Source: Acidobacteria bacterium 13_1_20CM_3_53_8
GTDB lineage: Bacteria; Acidobacteriota; Blastocatellia; Pyrinomonadales; Pyrinomonadaceae
Length of the DNA: 64,000 bases
Direction of reading: 5' to 3'
Assembly (NCBI GenBank): GCA_001920415.1
Contig: MNJR01000027.1
Location: 61,966 to 125,965, forward strand
Positions within the stretch are counted from its first letter, which is position 1; each line of letters opens with the position of its first letter. Below the pieces are notes generated by a model. That model did not search any database. It saw only the letters and a list, made by a program, of their open reading frames with translations, and had not been told where the DNA came from. The position numbers were made by a program, and so were the translations under genes. This document shows positions 62,161-64,000 of the stretch, piece after piece.

Positions 62161-62472
62161 GCGACCGAAGTAAAGCGAGAGTGCGTTAGCACTCTCGTTA
62201 AGAGGTTAGTTAAGATTGTAGAAGCCCGCTAATGGTCTTAGACAATTCGATCTGGTAATAAGCGAAGAGAGCGAAACCGATCCACGCGCATCACACGAAA
62301 CCACACGAAAACTTATTTCGTGCTGATTCGTGTGATTCAGTGGAGAATCTTTCTCTCCTTTTTATTACCTGATTGTATTGTCAAAGACCATTAGCGGGCT
62401 TGATTATCTTTTCTACAACTTAACGAGAGCGCCGTCGCCTTCGGCTTCACGCTCTCGCTTTACTTCGGTCGC
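62161..62472. repeat. 312-nt triply nested inverted repeat
   Basis: Outer arms GCGACCGAAGTAAAGCGAGA and complement; a middle pair AAGCCCGCTAATGGTCTT and complement (62222-62401), enclosing GACAAT...GGTAATAA ends; and a central TCCAC-GTGGA hairpin at 62281-62344. It fills the gap between the lipoprotein gene and the convergent GH13 gene. Confidence 0.88.
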
Positions 62473-62487
62473 CCCTTTCAGGGGCTA

Positions 62488-64000
62488 TTAACTCCTGCTT
62501 CGTCCCTTCAGCAAAAAGAAGTAGAAGCCGAAAGACGCAAACGCCAGTTGGTATTGCTTGCGATTGGTTATCTTCGGAAACTCTGTCTCGCCCAGCATCT
62601 CAACGGGCACAGATCCTTCGTACTCGCGCAGGTCAAAATGTACGGGCTGGGCAGATTGCGAAAGGTTGAAGATGCAGAGCACGGTCTCGCCTTCATACTC
62701 TCTACTGAACGCGAAAATCTTTCGGTTCTCAGGTTTTATGAATTTCATAGAGCCTCTACCGAAGACCGTGTGCTGCTTTCTCAGATGAATCATGTGGCGC
62801 ATCCAGTGAAGCAAGGACGAGCCGTAACGGCGCTGCGCTTCCACGTTCACAGACTGGTAGCCGAAGACTGGATTGCTGATGACAGGCATGTAGAGTTGCT
62901 CTGAGTCTGCGCGCGAGAACCCTGCGTTGCGATCCGCAGTCCACTGCATTGGCGTGCGTACTCCGTCGCGGTCGCCCAGGTATATGTTATCGCCCATTCC
63001 GATTTCGTCGCCGTAGTAAAGAAACGGACTGCCGGGCAAACTCAAGAGCAGCGCGTGCAGAAGCTCTATTCGTCGTCGGCTGTTATCAAGTAGCGGCGCA
63101 AGCCTGCGGCGTATCCCTAGGTTCAGACGCATGCGGCGATCCCTAGCGTACTCGTTATAAAGATAGTCGCGCTCTTCGTCCGTCACCATCTCCAGAGTCA
63201 ACTCGTCGTGGTTTCTCAAAAACATTCCCCACTGGCAACTTTTGGGGATGTCCGGCGTGCGCTCTAAGATTTCAACAATCGGATGGCGATCTTCCTGTCT
63301 GAGCGCCATAAACAGTCTGGGCATGATGGGGAAGTGGTAACACATCTGAAATTCGTCGCCTGCGCCGAAGTAGGCCACAACATCTTCAGGCCACTGGTTC
63401 GCTTCCGCAAGAAGCAATCGTCCCGGATAATGCTCTTCAACAAACGCGCGCAGCTTCTTACAAAAATTATGAGTCTCAGGCAGATTCTCGCAGTTCGTTC
63501 CTTCGCGCTCGTAAAGATATGGAATGGCGTCAACTCGAAAACCGTCCAGCCCCATGCCTAGCCAGAACGCAACCACGTCCAGCATAGCCTGATGGATTTC
63601 CGGGTTGTCATAATTCAAATCGGGCTGGTGACGAAAAAATCTGTGCCAGTAAAAGCCACGCGCTTCCTCGTCCCAAGTCCAGTTCGAGTGCTCAGTGTCT
63701 GTGAAGATGATTCGCGCTTCCTGATATTTATCAGGCGTATCGCTCCAAACATACCAGTCTCTCTTCGCAGAATCGGGCGATTGGCGCGCCTCCTGAAACC
63801 AGGGGTGCTGATCCGAAGTGTGGTTAATGACCAGGTCTGCTATGACTCTTATCCCACGCGCGTGCGCCGCGTCGAGAAAGTTTTTGAAATCATCTAGCGT
63901 GCCGAATTCCGGCAGTATCGAATAGTAATCAGAGATGTCGTAGCCACCGTCGCGCAACGGCGATGTGTACATAGGAAGAAGCCAGATGCAATCAATGCCA
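62488..64000 (-). CDS. treS: trehalose-synthase-type GH13 enzyme, 5' end outside window
   Basis: The visible 504 residues run from [15 protein letters not shown] to the stop; the frame is open at the window edge. GH13 regions: [14 protein letters not shown], catalytic nucleophile in [20 protein letters not shown], acid/base in [12 protein letters not shown] and transition-state Asp in FLRNHDEL. The [14 protein letters not shown] insertion and [18 protein letters not shown] are typical of maltose alpha-D-glucosyltransferase (trehalose synthase). It converts maltose to trehalose. No fused maltokinase domain follows. Confidence 0.9.
   Translation of the reverse strand, partial: GIDCIWLLPMYTSPLRDGGYDISDYYSILPEFGTLDDFKNFLDAAHARGIRVIADLVINHTSDQHPWFQEARQSPDSAKRDWYVWSDTPDKYQEARIIFTDTEHSNWTWDEEARGFYWHRFFRHQPDLNYDNPEIHQAMLDVVAFWLGMGLDGFRVDAIPYLYEREGTNCENLPETHNFCKKLRAFVEEHYPGRLLLAEANQWPEDVVAYFGAGDEFQMCYHFPIMPRLFMALRQEDRHPIVEILERTPDIPKSCQWGMFLRNHDELTLEMVTDEERDYLYNEYARDRRMRLNLGIRRRLAPLLDNSRRRIELLHALLLSLPGSPFLYYGDEIGMGDNIYLGDRDGVRTPMQWTADRNAGFSRADSEQLYMPVISNPVFGYQSVNVEAQRRYGSSLLHWMRHMIHLRKQHTVFGRGSMKFIKPENRKIFAFSREYEGETVLCIFNLSQSAQPVHFDLREYEGSVPVEMLGETEFPKITNRKQYQLAFASFGFYFFLLKGRSRS

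Noticed and set aside
12257-62472. Integron attC sites or retron msd DNA
   Set aside because: No integrase or reverse transcriptase in the window; arms are too long and too repetitive for attC.
1-64000. tRNA, rRNA or known riboswitch genes
   Set aside because: No convincing cloverleaf, conserved rRNA block or riboswitch core was seen by eye.

Overview
The window looks like a chromosomal segment of an acidobacterium, most likely of the Blastocatellia type. The main reason is a tandem array of large FtsX/MacB-like permeases with no ABC ATPase partner, the ADOP (acidobacterial duplicated orphan permease) pattern. An Oar-like TonB-dependent receptor, many sigma-54 and HD-GYP regulators and moderate GC fit this. 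The taxonomic call is inference. I saw no rRNA, tRNA, CRISPR array, phage or transposase gene.

Layout. 1-21,788: eight ADOP permease genes on the + strand (the first cut by the window edge, the sixth broken by deletions), interrupted by a secreted SDYE-repeat protein and a membrane-anchored GAF-SpoIIE phosphatase. 22,034-25,083: NtrC-like regulator, small membrane protein and NtrY-like kinase. 25,394-27,844: zinc-ribbon mini-protein, double-cupin protein and, on the - strand, a nucleotidyltransferase-like protein overlapping an EEP phosphodiesterase. 28,270-33,764: M61 and S9 peptidases, then a coupled HhH-GPD-like/HicA/HicB trio. 33,985-39,699: membrane proteins, an APC permease overlapping a PLP aminotransferase, and DoxX. 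40,157-47,667: five response-regulator genes in a row (LuxR type, NtrC type, HD-GYP, receiver-kinase hybrid, HD-GYP-HDOD). 48,143-53,029: small exported proteins, a damaged antitoxin and a TonB-dependent receptor. 53,234-57,315: a VapC remnant with an antitoxin-like gene, two Fis-type HTH proteins and a LytS/LytTR two-component pair. 57,650-64,000: lactate/malate dehydrogenase-like enzyme, PNPOx-like protein, amidohydrolase with Nudix hydrolase, lipoprotein, and the 3' part of a trehalose-synthase-type GH13 gene.

The most unusual content is intergenic. Most gaps longer than about 100 nt hold a long inverted repeat. Many arms are built of degenerate 7-nt units (GTGATAA, AAAACTG, TTTTAGA, AAAAGTA, ATGGTAA, GAGGTCA types). 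Copies of one family share a loop, can lie in opposite orientations, and can be nested inside other families. Arms resemble the heptanucleotide STRR repeats known from heterocystous cyanobacteria, but here they are folded into hairpins. Two further elements look like MITEs with terminal inverted repeats and TA target duplications.

A second candidate system is a LytTR regulon. The three minus-strand promoters for the LytS-like kinase and both Fis-type genes each carry direct repeats of a CGTCACA-like box spaced 20-21 nt, the geometry expected for LytTR-domain regulators; the LytTR regulator gene lies between them.
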